Shown here one piece after another: positions 17,553-26,016 of a DNA stretch of 64,000 nt. Numbering within the stretch: the stretch's first letter is position 1; the number at the start of each line of letters is the position of its first letter. The translations under genes and the position numbers were made by a program. Source of the DNA: CAIWHR01 sp963709525 (GTDB lineage Bacteria > Pseudomonadota > Gammaproteobacteria > Burkholderiales > Casimicrobiaceae). The notes under the pieces were generated by a model. It did no database searches. It had not been told where the DNA came from and saw only the letters and a list, made by a program, of their open reading frames with translations. Location: NCBI GenBank assembly GCA_963709525.1, contig CAVPXB010000008.1:62001-126000 (forward strand), written 5' to 3'.

Positions 17553-18293
17553 ATGGCGGACGTCCCGGTTCCTGACGACGACACGGCCGCGTCAACGCGC
17601 CTGATGCTGCACGTCGGCGGGCTGGTCCCCTTCACGTCGACCGACTTCCCCGGCAAGCTTGCCGCAGTGATCTTCTGCCAGGGTTGTCCCTGGCGTTGTG
17701 GCTACTGCCACAACCCGCATCTGCTGCCCGCTCGCGGCGACCGGGAGCAGGATTGGAACGCGGTCCTGGCATGGCTCGACACCCGCCGCGGCTTGCTGGA
17801 TGGCGTCGTCTTTTCGGGTGGCGAACCCACGGCGCAGGCAGCGCTGGGCAGCGCGATGCGCGACGTGCGGGCCAAGGGCTACGCGATCGGATTGCATACC
17901 GGCGGCATCTATCCGCGACGGCTGGCCGATGTCCTCGATCTCGTCGACTGGGTGGGGATCGACATCAAGGCGCCGGTCGAGAAGTATGGCGACGTGACCG
18001 GTGTCCACATGAGCGGACCGGCCGCCTTCGCGAGCCTCGAAATCCTCATGCGCGCGAAGATTCCCTGCGAGGTCCGCACCACCGTCCATCGTCTCCTGAC
18101 GCCTGCTGCGGATCTGCGCCTGCTGGCGAGCGAACTCGCGCATTACGGCGTCCGCCACTGGAAGCTGCAGATGTTTCGGCCCGTCGGCTGCGCCAACGGT
18201 GTGCTCATTGCCGCCTCGCCGCACGGCGAGCATTTGCCGGAAGGATTGATCGAGGATCTGCGGCGGCAGGTGCCGGAGGTGGAGCTGCAGTAG
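17553..18293 (+). CDS. nrdG: Anaerobic ribonucleotide reductase activating protein NrdG
   Basis: Radical SAM activase of 246 residues that generates the glycyl radical on the class III reductase. It starts its domain with GGLVPFTSTDFPGKLAAVIFCQGC. The iron-sulfur cysteines are in CPWRCGYC (CxxxCxxC) followed by HNP, and the SAM-binding GGE motif is in VVFSGGEPT. DWVGIDIKAPVEKYG and the HWKLQMFRPVG strand are typical of the NrdG subgroup in proteobacteria. The ATG at 17553 was chosen; a GTG at 17541 in the same frame lies within the palindromic element. Separation from nrdD by that element may lower or uncouple its expression. Confidence 0.92.
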   Translation: MADVPVPDDDTAASTRLMLHVGGLVPFTSTDFPGKLAAVIFCQGCPWRCGYCHNPHLLPARGDREQDWNAVLAWLDTRRGLLDGVVFSGGEPTAQAALGSAMRDVRAKGYAIGLHTGGIYPRRLADVLDLVDWVGIDIKAPVEKYGDVTGVHMSGPAAFASLEILMRAKIPCEVRTTVHRLLTPAADLRLLASELAHYGVRHWKLQMFRPVGCANGVLIAASPHGEHLPEGLIEDLRRQVPEVELQ

Positions 18294-18327
18294 CAAGCGG
18301 CCGGGGTTGCTGCCGACCGCCCACGTC

Positions 18328-19701
18328 TCACCGATGGCAGGTCGCGGTGCCGGCGTCGATCGCAGCGCCACCGCCGACCGGCAGGAACTGCCAACTGTAA
18401 TCGCCCTGGCCGAGCGTCAGCCGCAGGACGCCCCAGCCCGCGTTGTAGCGGAATTCGCTGTTCGGAAGGGGTGCCCCGAGCGGATTCAGCTCGTGGCCAC
18501 CGGTGCCGACGACGAACTGGCGGACGCCGCGCGCGGGATCCGCGGTTCCATCGGCCTTCTGCGCTGCGAACCGCTCGTAGATGTGCTCGTGCCCCGATAA
18601 CACCATCTCCACGCCGGCGGTGTACAGCGCGTCGAAGAACGGCCTCATCGCCATGATGCTGCCGTACCCCGCGCCCGAGTTGAACGCGGGAAAATGCCAG
18701 TAGGCGATCGTGCACAGGCTGGCGCTGGAGTTCGCGAGATCCGACTTGAGCCAAAGGTACTGCTCCGAGCGGGCGGAGACGTCGACGAGGCTGTCGAGCG
18801 AGATGAAATGCCAGCCCCGGTAGTCGAAGCTGTAGTAGCCGCGGCGATCCGGGCCCGCCTGCGCGCCGAAATAGGCGAAATAGCCTTCGCCGCCGGGGGT
18901 GTTGTAGTCGTGGTTGCCGGGGCTGGGGCGAATCCGGTCCTTGAACGCGCCCCACGTGGGGTCGAAGCAGTTCGCGAATTCGGCGGGCGTGCCGTTTTCG
19001 TACGCGTGGTCGCCCAGCGTGAGCATGAGCGCATCCTGGGCAGTGACCAGCGCAGCGGTCTTGGCCGCTCCGCTCGCCGCCGAAGCTGCGTTGAAGCATT
19101 GCGCGATGTCCCCCGCCGCGACGATCGTGAACGGGGCCGCCGGCCCCGGTGCGCAGCCGATCACGCCGATGCCGGCGCCCTCGGCGATCCACCCCTGCGC
19201 CAGCATCTCGGAGCGGGTGGTCAGGCGCGTCGTGTAGCGGTGGTTCGGGGCGCCGGACTGGACGTTGTTGTAGAGCCGGTAGAGCGGCAGCGTCCCCGCT
19301 GCGCAGGCTCCGGCCGCGTCGGTGGGCATCAGGGCAAACACTTCACCCTCGAACGACCAGACGGGATTGCCCTTGACGATCGCGCATTCCCAGCCGAAGG
19401 GGGTGTAGAAGTGCGAGCTCCTGGGGGCGAAGGCCTGCCCGCTCCAGAAGCGGCAGACATTGGACGATCCCGCGGCGTCGAGTTCGAGCACGCCGAAGGA
19501 CTCGCCGGTGCGGCTCCAGCCGGGAAACCTTCCGGCGTCGAGCGCGGCGATTTCCTGCGCTGACGCGGTCACGAAGTAGTGGCCGTAGCCGCCGTGGTAG
19601 TACTCGACGGCGGTCGACGAAGCGGCGACGGCAAGGCTCGTTGCCAGCCCGCAGGACACGATGAACACGAGGCGAAACAGGAAGCGAAACGAGGTGCGCA
19701 T
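18328..19701 (-). CDS. Secreted protein: DUF5648-type module plus metallophosphoesterase
   Basis: A 457-residue exported protein. A signal peptide (RFLFRLVFIVSCGLATSLAVAA) is followed by a repeat module of about 165 residues resembling DUF5648 (YYHGGYGHYFVTASAQE, SHFYTPFGWEC, PNHRYTTRLTT), then GVIGCAP and a calcineurin-like metallophosphoesterase domain. Metal-site motifs are complete: AAGDIAQC, LTLGDHAYENG, PSPGNHDYN, YWHFPAF and LSGHEHIYERF. The start at 19701 has AAGGAG five bases upstream; the open frame further upstream is non-genic. The N-terminal module is almost identical in DNA to that of the next gene (19151-19728 versus 21583-22160). The substrate is unknown; the enzyme probably acts in the periplasm or outside the cell. 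Confidence 0.85.
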   Translation of the reverse strand: MRTSFRFLFRLVFIVSCGLATSLAVAASSTAVEYYHGGYGHYFVTASAQEIAALDAGRFPGWSRTGESFGVLELDAAGSSNVCRFWSGQAFAPRSSHFYTPFGWECAIVKGNPVWSFEGEVFALMPTDAAGACAAGTLPLYRLYNNVQSGAPNHRYTTRLTTRSEMLAQGWIAEGAGIGVIGCAPGPAAPFTIVAAGDIAQCFNAASAASGAAKTAALVTAQDALMLTLGDHAYENGTPAEFANCFDPTWGAFKDRIRPSPGNHDYNTPGGEGYFAYFGAQAGPDRRGYYSFDYRGWHFISLDSLVDVSARSEQYLWLKSDLANSSASLCTIAYWHFPAFNSGAGYGSIMAMRPFFDALYTAGVEMVLSGHEHIYERFAAQKADGTADPARGVRQFVVGTGGHELNPLGAPLPNSEFRYNAGWGVLRLTLGQGDYSWQFLPVGGGAAIDAGTATCHR

Positions 19702-19728
19702 GGCCACTCCTTCACTTTGGGCCGATGC
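19151..19728. repeat. 578-base repeat, copy 1 (signal peptide and DUF5648 module)
   Basis: Near-identical to 21583-22160 in the same orientation, offset 2432 bases. Only a few differences were seen, for example GAAACCTT versus GAAACTTT and GAGGCGAAAC versus GAGGTGAAAC. It covers the ribosome site, signal peptide and shared module, and ends 27 bases upstream of the start codon. Confidence 0.9.
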
Positions 19729-19730
19729 TC

Positions 19731-19790
19731 GGCCGGATCTTGTCCTTGAGGGAACGCCAGGTGGGATGAAAGCAGTTCGCGAATTCAGTC
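19731..19790 (-). pseudogene. Remnant of another metallophosphoesterase copy
   Basis: Read on the minus strand this intergenic stretch encodes EFANCFHPTWRSLKDKIRP. The intact gene has EFANCFDPTWGAFKDRIRP at 18940-18990. The fragment runs directly into the repeated leader of the metallophosphoesterase gene. It has no start and no downstream domain, so it looks like a leftover of a third paralogue lost by recombination. Confidence 0.65.
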
Positions 19791-19805
19791 CCGCGACGAG
19801 GCGGC

Positions 19806-22133
19806 CTACTTGCACATCGCATTGAATGCCTCCGGACTCGCGTAGGCCCTGTCGAGCCACGCCATCCGCTCGTTCAGGAACTGCCGGACAAACGCCACCT
19901 CCTCGTCGTGGTTCGAGAAGTAGTAGTAGTTGGTGAGCCACGTGTCGAAGATCGGCCAGCGTTGGAAATTGCGCTGCTGCGCGACCCTGAGGCGATGCGC
20001 GTAGGTGTCGATGCTGACGTTGATGAAAGTCTCCAGCGCCGGCCGCTTCTGCTTCCAGCGCGAGATGGTCAGCGCCAGGAAGTCCGGATCGTCGAACAGC
20101 TTGCTGGTCCAGTTGGGCTGGTAGGCCTTGCTGGCCCAGCAGCCCTCGGTCTTCCAGTTGTCGTTGTAGTTGACGTTGCCGGCGCTGCGGTCGAAGTCCC
20201 AGAGGGGACCCATGTTCAGCAGCCGGTCCTTCGCATCGACCGCAGCCTCGGTGTCCTTCCACATGAAATCGCTGGAGACGAAGATCGCATCGTTGTTCCG
20301 GAAGAGCTCCTGAAGCAGGTACCAGTCGGCAAAGCTCGCCGCATTGATTTTCTCCAGCCGCCTCGGTCCGTACAGGTCAGTCTCGACCTGGACGAGCAGG
20401 TTCTTGATGTAGGAGAGCTGGCTGGGCGTGATCGCCGTTTCGTCCGGCGTATCGACGCAGAATGGCACACCCTCGGCGGTCACCAGTTGCAGATTGAGAT
20501 CCGTCCCCTTGTAGCAGTCGAGGCGAAAGTCGACCTCGACGATGTAGCCTCCGTCGATATCGTTGGCTTCCGGCTTGGAGCTCATCTTCCTCAGGTTGAG
20601 CCTCGCGGGGTCGATGCGGATGTCCTCGGTCAGCAGGTAGACGCCGACGTAGTCGTTGTTGAGGTAGACCTCGAGGTGCTGACCCGATGGCGTCCACTTG
20701 AGGCCGTCGGCAAACACGCTGCTGCTGCCAAGCGACAGGGCCAGCTTGTTGCGGATCAGCGAGCGGTCGAAATAGTCTGCGAGCAGCGCCCAGTTGCGCT
20801 GCTTCTTCATCCCCAGCACGTCGGTGATCGCGGCGTAGCTCGCGTCGTTGCTGAACTGGACCTTGTAGGGGCTCTTGGGTTGCCCCCACGTCGAATTTCC
20901 CCGTCCGCGGATCTTGCCGTTCAATGTCATGCCGGGCACCGCGGCGGCGGGATTGGTCAGCACGTAGGTCGCATCGACATAGATTTCCTTGGACTCGATC
21001 GGGGCACCGTCCTTGGTGGTGATTCGCAATTGCGGCAAGTCGCTCAGCGCGGTCGAAAACGAGTCAACGACGACAGCAAGCGCGCCCGGCGCCGAGAGAT
21101 CGAGCGATACGCCGTTCGCCTTCAGCGCCCTTGCGACCGCCTTCGCCACCGCCTGTTGCAGCGACCCCGGCTCCGCGGCGGCGGAGAGCTTGATGTCGTA
21201 GTTCGGCGGCAGTCCGAGCAGACCGCGAACGAGATCCTCTGCGAGCCGATAGTCGCTTTGGGCAGTCAGCTGCACCAGCGTCGAGAACGGCGTGATGTCG
21301 GTGCTGTAGGCGCGCGACGGAGACGCCATGCGAAACGAGACGTCGACGGTCGACTGTGGCCGATCGCTGTCGCGGGACTGCCCGGCGATGACCTCGGCCA
21401 CGAGCGGCGCCGTCGAGCTCTTCGGGATCGTGAGCTGATAGGCGCCCGCCGCATCCGAATAGACCTGCGCCTCGCTTCCATCGCAGCGGCCATTGCGGTT
21501 GAGGTCGAGACAAACCAACGCCCCCTCGATGGCGCCATCGATGACGTGCCCCTTGATGGCTTCCTGTTCGACCGACGGAGGCGCGCAGCCGATCACGCCG
21601 ATGCCGGCGCCCTCGGCGATCCACCCCTGCGCCAGCATCTCGGAGCGGGTGGTCAGGCGCGTCGTGTAGCGGTGGTTCGGGGCGCCGGACTGGACGTTGT
21701 TGTAGAGCCGGTAGAGCGGCAGCGTCCCCGCTGCGCAGGCTCCGGCCGCGTCGGTGGGCATCAGGGCAAACACTTCACCCTCGAACGACCAGACGGGATT
21801 GCCCTTGACGATCGCGCATTCCCAGCCGAAGGGGGTGTAGAAGTGCGAGCTCCTGGGGGCGAAGGCCTGCCCGCTCCAGAAGCGGCAGACATTGGACGAT
21901 CCCGCGGCGTCGAGTTCGAGCACGCCGAAGGACTCGCCGGTGCGGCTCCAGCCGGGAAACTTTCCGGCGTCGAGCGCGGCGATTTCCTGCGCTGACGCGG
22001 TCACGAAGTAGTGGCCGTAGCCGCCGTGGTAGTACTCGACGGCGGTCGACGAAGCGGCGACGGCAAGGCTCGTTGCCAGCCCGCAGGACACGATGAACAC
22101 GAGGTGAAACAGGAAGCGAAACGAGGTGCGCAT
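19806..22133 (-). CDS. Secreted protein: DUF5648-type module plus CotH-like kinase domain
   Basis: A 775-residue exported protein. Residues 1-25 are a signal peptide and about 30-190 the DUF5648-type module shared with the neighbouring gene. About 195-300 is a segment starting with an EF-hand-like stretch (CLDLNRNGRCDGSEAQVY) followed by a beta-rich region as in carboxypeptidase-regulatory-like or dockerin-linked domains. About 345-775 is a CotH domain. CotH hallmarks are KIRGRGNSTWGQPKSPYKVQF, RNWALLADYFDRSLIRNKLA, EVYLNNDYVGVYLLTEDI, DIDGGYIVEVDF and LNMGPLWDFDRSAGN. CotH proteins are atypical secreted protein kinases. An FNR-type box with a spaced -10 lies upstream. Confidence 0.85.
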   Translation of the reverse strand: MRTSFRFLFHLVFIVSCGLATSLAVAASSTAVEYYHGGYGHYFVTASAQEIAALDAGKFPGWSRTGESFGVLELDAAGSSNVCRFWSGQAFAPRSSHFYTPFGWECAIVKGNPVWSFEGEVFALMPTDAAGACAAGTLPLYRLYNNVQSGAPNHRYTTRLTTRSEMLAQGWIAEGAGIGVIGCAPPSVEQEAIKGHVIDGAIEGALVCLDLNRNGRCDGSEAQVYSDAAGAYQLTIPKSSTAPLVAEVIAGQSRDSDRPQSTVDVSFRMASPSRAYSTDITPFSTLVQLTAQSDYRLAEDLVRGLLGLPPNYDIKLSAAAEPGSLQQAVAKAVARALKANGVSLDLSAPGALAVVVDSFSTALSDLPQLRITTKDGAPIESKEIYVDATYVLTNPAAAVPGMTLNGKIRGRGNSTWGQPKSPYKVQFSNDASYAAITDVLGMKKQRNWALLADYFDRSLIRNKLALSLGSSSVFADGLKWTPSGQHLEVYLNNDYVGVYLLTEDIRIDPARLNLRKMSSKPEANDIDGGYIVEVDFRLDCYKGTDLNLQLVTAEGVPFCVDTPDETAITPSQLSYIKNLLVQVETDLYGPRRLEKINAASFADWYLLQELFRNNDAIFVSSDFMWKDTEAAVDAKDRLLNMGPLWDFDRSAGNVNYNDNWKTEGCWASKAYQPNWTSKLFDDPDFLALTISRWKQKRPALETFINVSIDTYAHRLRVAQQRNFQRWPIFDTWLTNYYYFSNHDEEVAFVRQFLNERMAWLDRAYASPEAFNAMCK

Positions 22134-22160
22134 GGCCACTCCTTCACTTTGGGCCGATGC
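21583..22160. repeat. 578-base repeat, copy 2
   Basis: Second copy of the leader-plus-module repeat described at 19151-19728. Here it is joined to a CotH domain instead of a phosphoesterase. Homology stops 27 bases upstream of the start codon and at the GCAP junction inside the coding region. Confidence 0.9.
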
Positions 22161-22213
22161 GCCGCCGGGCGACGATGGCCCGAGCTGGGATACTACTGGA
22201 TTAATTATGCGCG

Positions 22214-22255
22214 CTTGTACGCGCCGCAGCGCCCTCGCGCATTGACGCAGGTCAA
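22214..22255 (-). promoter_or_regulatory. FNR-type box and -10 for the CotH gene
   Basis: TTGACGCAGGTCAA at 22242-22255 is a symmetric FNR-like site. On the minus strand TACAAG (22219-22214, four of six matches to TATAAT) begins 29.5 bases from the box centre. The same spacing is found at the frdC and dcuB promoters. The rest of the gap between 22134 and 22427 shows no gene. Confidence 0.5.
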
Positions 22256-22427
22256 CGCACTGTCGCGGCAGTGACCGGCAGTTTCGACTCGGGCTGCTGG
22301 TGTCAGGACGTCACCATGCAACCCGCACTCCTCGACCGCATCCCCGAGGCGCAGCGCGGCAGGTCCTGTGTCTGCGCGGCCTGTGTTGCCGCCGCATCGA
22401 GGAGCCAGCCGCCATGACCGCGACCGT

Positions 22428-23357
22428 TCAGAGCCCCCAGCGCAGCGCCAGCGGATCGACTTCGCGGGCGAGTTCGAGCAGCCCCGCCCGCGTCGCCGGG
22501 TGCAGGGGTTCCAGCGGATGGCGGACGTGATCGCTCGCGATGACGCCGCCTTCCTGCATCACCGCCTTGGTGGCGCGCAAGCCGCATTGGCGGTTCTCGA
22601 AGTTGATCAGCGGCAGGATGCGCGCATAGGCGGCCGAGGCTTCGCGGCGCCGACCCGCACGGTGGTGCAGCAGCACCGGCTTGATGAGATCGGGCAGGAG
22701 CGCGGAGGACATCGTGCCGGTGGCGCCGGCATCGAGGTCGGCCATCAGCGTGATCGCTTCCTCGCCGTCGAACGGGCCTTCGATGGCGGTGCCGCCGCTG
22801 GCGATCAGGCTGCGCAGCTTGGCGGCGGCACCGGGCACCTCGATCTTGAAGTAGCGGACGGCGGGCACCTCGCGGGCGAGGCGAACGAGGAACGGCACCG
22901 ACAGCGCAACGCCGGAGAGCGGCGCGTCCTGGACCATGATCGGAAGCTGCGCCGCCTGGGCGACGCGGGCGTAGTGCTCGATGATTCCGGGCTCATCGGC
23001 CCTGAGGCCGGTGCCGTGATACGGCGGCATCAGCATCAGCATCGCGGCGCCCGCGGCGGCGGCCTGCCGGCCGCGTTCGGCGGCGATGCGGGTGCTGAAA
23101 TGGCTGCAGGTGACGATGACGGGGACGCGCCCGCCGACCTGCTCCAGGCAGACGTCCTGCAGCGTCGCACGCTCGTCGTCGGTGAGCAGGAACTGCTCCG
23201 AATAATTGGCGAGGATGCAGATGCCGTCGACGCCCTGGTCGATCATGCAGTCCATCACCCGGCGCTGGCCTTCGAGATCGAGGTCGCCGGCTGCGGTGAA
23301 GGGCGTGGGGGCGACCGGGAACACGCCCGAGTAAACGCGTACGGCTTCGGTGCTCAT
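22428..23357 (-). CDS. DapA-family 2-keto-3-deoxy sugar acid dehydratase (L-KDA dehydratase-like)
   Basis: A 309-residue TIM-barrel enzyme of the dihydrodipicolinate synthase/N-acetylneuraminate lyase family. The Schiff-base lysine is in VRYFKIEVPGA. The usual YNxP segment is replaced by MVQDAPLSG, and further landmarks are YSGVFPVAPTPF, CILANYSEQFLLTDDER, EGPFDGEEAITLMADLDAGATG and PLINFENRQCGL. This pattern resembles 2-keto-3-deoxy-L-arabonate dehydratase of non-phosphorylative pentose pathways rather than true DapA. It lies 73 bases after the TrpB2 gene in the same direction. A function in pentonate breakdown is inferred; no pentose transporter or dehydrogenase is adjacent. Confidence 0.8.
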   Translation of the reverse strand: MSTEAVRVYSGVFPVAPTPFTAAGDLDLEGQRRVMDCMIDQGVDGICILANYSEQFLLTDDERATLQDVCLEQVGGRVPVIVTCSHFSTRIAAERGRQAAAAGAAMLMLMPPYHGTGLRADEPGIIEHYARVAQAAQLPIMVQDAPLSGVALSVPFLVRLAREVPAVRYFKIEVPGAAAKLRSLIASGGTAIEGPFDGEEAITLMADLDAGATGTMSSALLPDLIKPVLLHHRAGRRREASAAYARILPLINFENRQCGLRATKAVMQEGGVIASDHVRHPLEPLHPATRAGLLELAREVDPLALRWGL

Positions 23358-23430
23358 GCTCGTCTTCTCCAGAAGGGGCCGGCGTCGGATTTCTGCGTGG
23401 AAATCCGCGCCGACCCCGGAGCCTGCATTG

Positions 23431-24801
23431 CTACACGACTTCCGACACCGACGGCAACCCCGCCAGCGCCATCGCGAGCTCGCTCTCGTCGTAGGTGAGA
23501 TCGCGCAGCTTGCCGCCGAAGTAGTCGATGTAGGCCTGCATGTCGAAGTGACCGTGGCCGCAGAGGTTGAACAGGATCGATCGCGACACGCCTTCCTCGC
23601 GGCAGCGGATCGCCTCGTCGATCGCGCCCTTGACCGCATGGTTGGCCTCCGGCGCCGGCACGATGCCTTCGGCGCGCGCGAACTGCACGCCGGCTTCGAA
23701 CACGCTGGTCTGGTGATAGGCGCGCGCGCGGATCAGCCCCAGTTCCTGCAGGTGCGACACCAGCGGCGCCATGCCGTGATAGCGCAGGCCGCCGGCGTGG
23801 AAACCGGGCGGGGTGAACGTCGATCCCAGCGTGTGCATCTTGGTCAGCGGCGTCAGGTGCGCGGTGTCGCCGAAATCGTAGGCGTAGCGGCCGCGGGTGA
23901 GGCTGGGGCAGGCCGCCGGCTCGATGGCGACGACGTCGATCTTGCGGCCGCCGCGCAGCTGCGCACCGATGAACGGGAACGCGATGCCGGCGAAGTTCGA
24001 GCCGCCGCCGGTGCAGCCGACGATCACGTCGGGATAGTCGTTCGCCATCTCCATCTGCGCCATCGCCTCGACGCCGATCACCGTCTGATGGAGCAGCACG
24101 TGATTCAGCACGCTGCCGAGCGCGTAGTTGGTGTCGCTGCGCTGCGCGGCGATCTCGACCGCCTCGGAAATCGCGATGCCGAGGCTGCCCGGATGATCGG
24201 GACGCTGCGCCAGGATGGCGCGGCCCGACTGCGTCTCGGTCGACGGCGACGGAATGCAGCGCGCGCCGTAGGTTTCCATCAGCGCGCGGCGGTAGGGCTT
24301 CTGGTCGTAGGAGACGCGGACCATGAACACCTGGACGTCGACGCCGAACAGCGAGCCGGCGAAGGCGAGCGAACTGCCCCACTGCCCGGCGCCGGTCTCG
24401 GTGACCAGTTTCTTCACCCCCGCCTGCTGGTTGTAGAACGCCTGCGGCACCGCGGTGTTCGGCTTGTGGCTGCCGGCGGGCGAGACACCTTCGTACTTGT
24501 AGTAGATCCTGGCCGGCGTTTGCAGCACGCGCTCGAGGCGCCGCGCGCGGTAGAGCGGCGTCGCGCGCCATTGCCGATACACATCCCGCACCGGTCCCGG
24601 AATCTCGATCTCGCGTTCGGTGGAAACCTCCTGCAGGATGAGTTCCATCGGGAACAGCGGCGAGAGGTCGTCGGGGCCCACCGGCTTGTGGGTTCCCGGA
24701 TGCAACACCGGCGGCGCCGGCCGCGGCAGGTCGGCCTGCAGGTTGTACCAGTGCTTCGGAATCCTCGATTCGTCGAGGAGGTATTTGACGGTGTCGTTCA
24801 T
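23431..24801 (-). CDS. TrpB2-type tryptophan synthase beta-like protein
   Basis: A 456-residue PLP-dependent enzyme of the TrpB2 subgroup, longer than classical TrpB and acting without TrpA. The PLP lysine is in SPAGSHKPNTA, the phosphate-binding loop is GCTGGGSNFAG, and LVTETGAGQWGSSLAFAG is the catalytic-glutamate region. The N-terminal extension LDESRIPKHWYNLQADLPRP and LHPGTHKPVGPDDL is characteristic of TrpB2. It forms tryptophan from indole and serine, probably as an indole-salvage enzyme. The start at 24801 has AGGAAA upstream; ten extra residues are possible. No other trp gene is near. It is divergent from ctaA. Confidence 0.9.
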   Translation of the reverse strand: MNDTVKYLLDESRIPKHWYNLQADLPRPAPPVLHPGTHKPVGPDDLSPLFPMELILQEVSTEREIEIPGPVRDVYRQWRATPLYRARRLERVLQTPARIYYKYEGVSPAGSHKPNTAVPQAFYNQQAGVKKLVTETGAGQWGSSLAFAGSLFGVDVQVFMVRVSYDQKPYRRALMETYGARCIPSPSTETQSGRAILAQRPDHPGSLGIAISEAVEIAAQRSDTNYALGSVLNHVLLHQTVIGVEAMAQMEMANDYPDVIVGCTGGGSNFAGIAFPFIGAQLRGGRKIDVVAIEPAACPSLTRGRYAYDFGDTAHLTPLTKMHTLGSTFTPPGFHAGGLRYHGMAPLVSHLQELGLIRARAYHQTSVFEAGVQFARAEGIVPAPEANHAVKGAIDEAIRCREEGVSRSILFNLCGHGHFDMQAYIDYFGGKLRDLTYDESELAMALAGLPSVSEVV

Positions 24802-24902
24802 TTGGTTTTCCTGTGGATGGGCGCGAAGCCGCAACCGTTAAGTGCACTAGGAATCGGCACAAAAGTCAATCGCCGCAAGGCGCCTGTGGCAAAATTCCCG
24901 CC

Positions 24903-25949
24903 ATGACGGATTCATCGCTGGTGGCAACGGGCAGGACGTCGCGTGCCGTGGCCGCGTGGCTGTTGCTGTGCTGCGCGCTGGTGTTTGCCATGATCGTGGT
25001 CGGCGGGGTCACGCGCCTCACCCACTCGGGTTTGTCGATCACCGAATGGCAGCCGATCGTCGGCACGCTGCCGCCGCTGTCGGAATCCGATTGGCAGGAG
25101 GCGTTCGACAAGTACAAGCTGACTCCCGAGTACCGCGACGTGAATCGCGGCATGTCGCTCGCCGGCTTCAAGGGCATCTTCTGGTGGGAGTATTTCCACC
25201 GCCTGCTGGGCCGGCTGATCGGGGTGGTGTGGCTGGTCCCCCTGCTGTGGTTCTCCCTGCGGCGAAGGATCCCCGACGGCTACACCTGGAAGCTCGGCGC
25301 GATATTCGTCCTCGGCGGCCTGCAGGGGGCGATGGGCTGGTACATGGTGCAAAGCGGGCTCGTCGACGATCCCCGGGTCTCGCAGTTCCGCCTGGCTGCG
25401 CACCTCGGCCTTGCCTTCGTCATCTTCGGCGCGATGTTCTGGGCGGCGTTGTCGCTGCTCCATCGGCGCAGCGTCGAGCGCCGTTCGGCCGCGCGACGGT
25501 CGGCGTACCGGCTGGCCATCGCCTTCGCGGGCCTGGTGTTGTTCATGGTGCTGACCGGGGGTGTCGTGGCCGGCATCCGTGCCGGCTTCGCCTACAACAG
25601 CTTCCCGCTGATGAACGGCGCGTTCTTCCCGCCCGAGCTCATGATGCTCGACCCGTGGTGGAAGAACTTCTTCTGGAACATGGCGACCGTGCAGTTCGAT
25701 CACCGCCTGATCGCGTACGCGCTTCTCATCGTGGCGTCCGCCCTGTGGTGGAGGGTTCGCCGGGTCGACGATGCGCCGCCGCGCGCGCGGCGCGCCGCCC
25801 ACCTCATGCTGGCGATGCTGGCGGTGCAGATCGGGCTCGGCATCGCCACGCTGCTGCTGGTCGTGCCGCTGCATCTTGCGGCAACGCACCAGGCGGGTGC
25901 CGTGCTGGTGTTCGCCGCGGCGCTCAACCTCGCGCACGCGTTGCGTTGA
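24903..25949 (+). CDS. ctaA: Heme A synthase CtaA/COX15
   Basis: A 348-residue polytopic membrane protein that oxidises the methyl group of heme O to give heme A for aa3-type cytochrome oxidase. It has eight predicted helices in two four-helix halves. Conserved elements are RLTHSGLSITEWQPIVGTLPP, the glutamate/histidine of WWEYFHRLLGRLIG, GAMGWYMVQSGL, YNSFPLMNG and the later histidines in TVQFDHRLIAY and LAATHQAGA. Type with two internal repeats and no Cys pair, as in proteobacteria. The start at 24903 follows the family N-terminus. It implies aerobic respiration beside the anaerobic genes of this window. Confidence 0.93.
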   Translation: MTDSSLVATGRTSRAVAAWLLLCCALVFAMIVVGGVTRLTHSGLSITEWQPIVGTLPPLSESDWQEAFDKYKLTPEYRDVNRGMSLAGFKGIFWWEYFHRLLGRLIGVVWLVPLLWFSLRRRIPDGYTWKLGAIFVLGGLQGAMGWYMVQSGLVDDPRVSQFRLAAHLGLAFVIFGAMFWAALSLLHRRSVERRSAARRSAYRLAIAFAGLVLFMVLTGGVVAGIRAGFAYNSFPLMNGAFFPPELMMLDPWWKNFFWNMATVQFDHRLIAYALLIVASALWWRVRRVDDAPPRARRAAHLMLAMLAVQIGLGIATLLLVVPLHLAATHQAGAVLVFAAALNLAHALR

Positions 25950-26016
25950 TGGCGCGGTCGTCCCACAATGGGCTCTGTTGATGCACCTCCCGTCGTCGGA
26001 AGGAACGCGAATCGCC

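Noticed and set aside
19702..20262. Upstream extension of the metallophosphoesterase frame
   Set aside because: It runs through the shadow of the CotH gene; signal peptide and ribosome site place the start at 19701.
22428..23357. True dihydrodipicolinate synthase (dapA)
   Set aside because: The YNxP motif is replaced by QDAP and the rest follows keto-deoxy-arabonate dehydratases.
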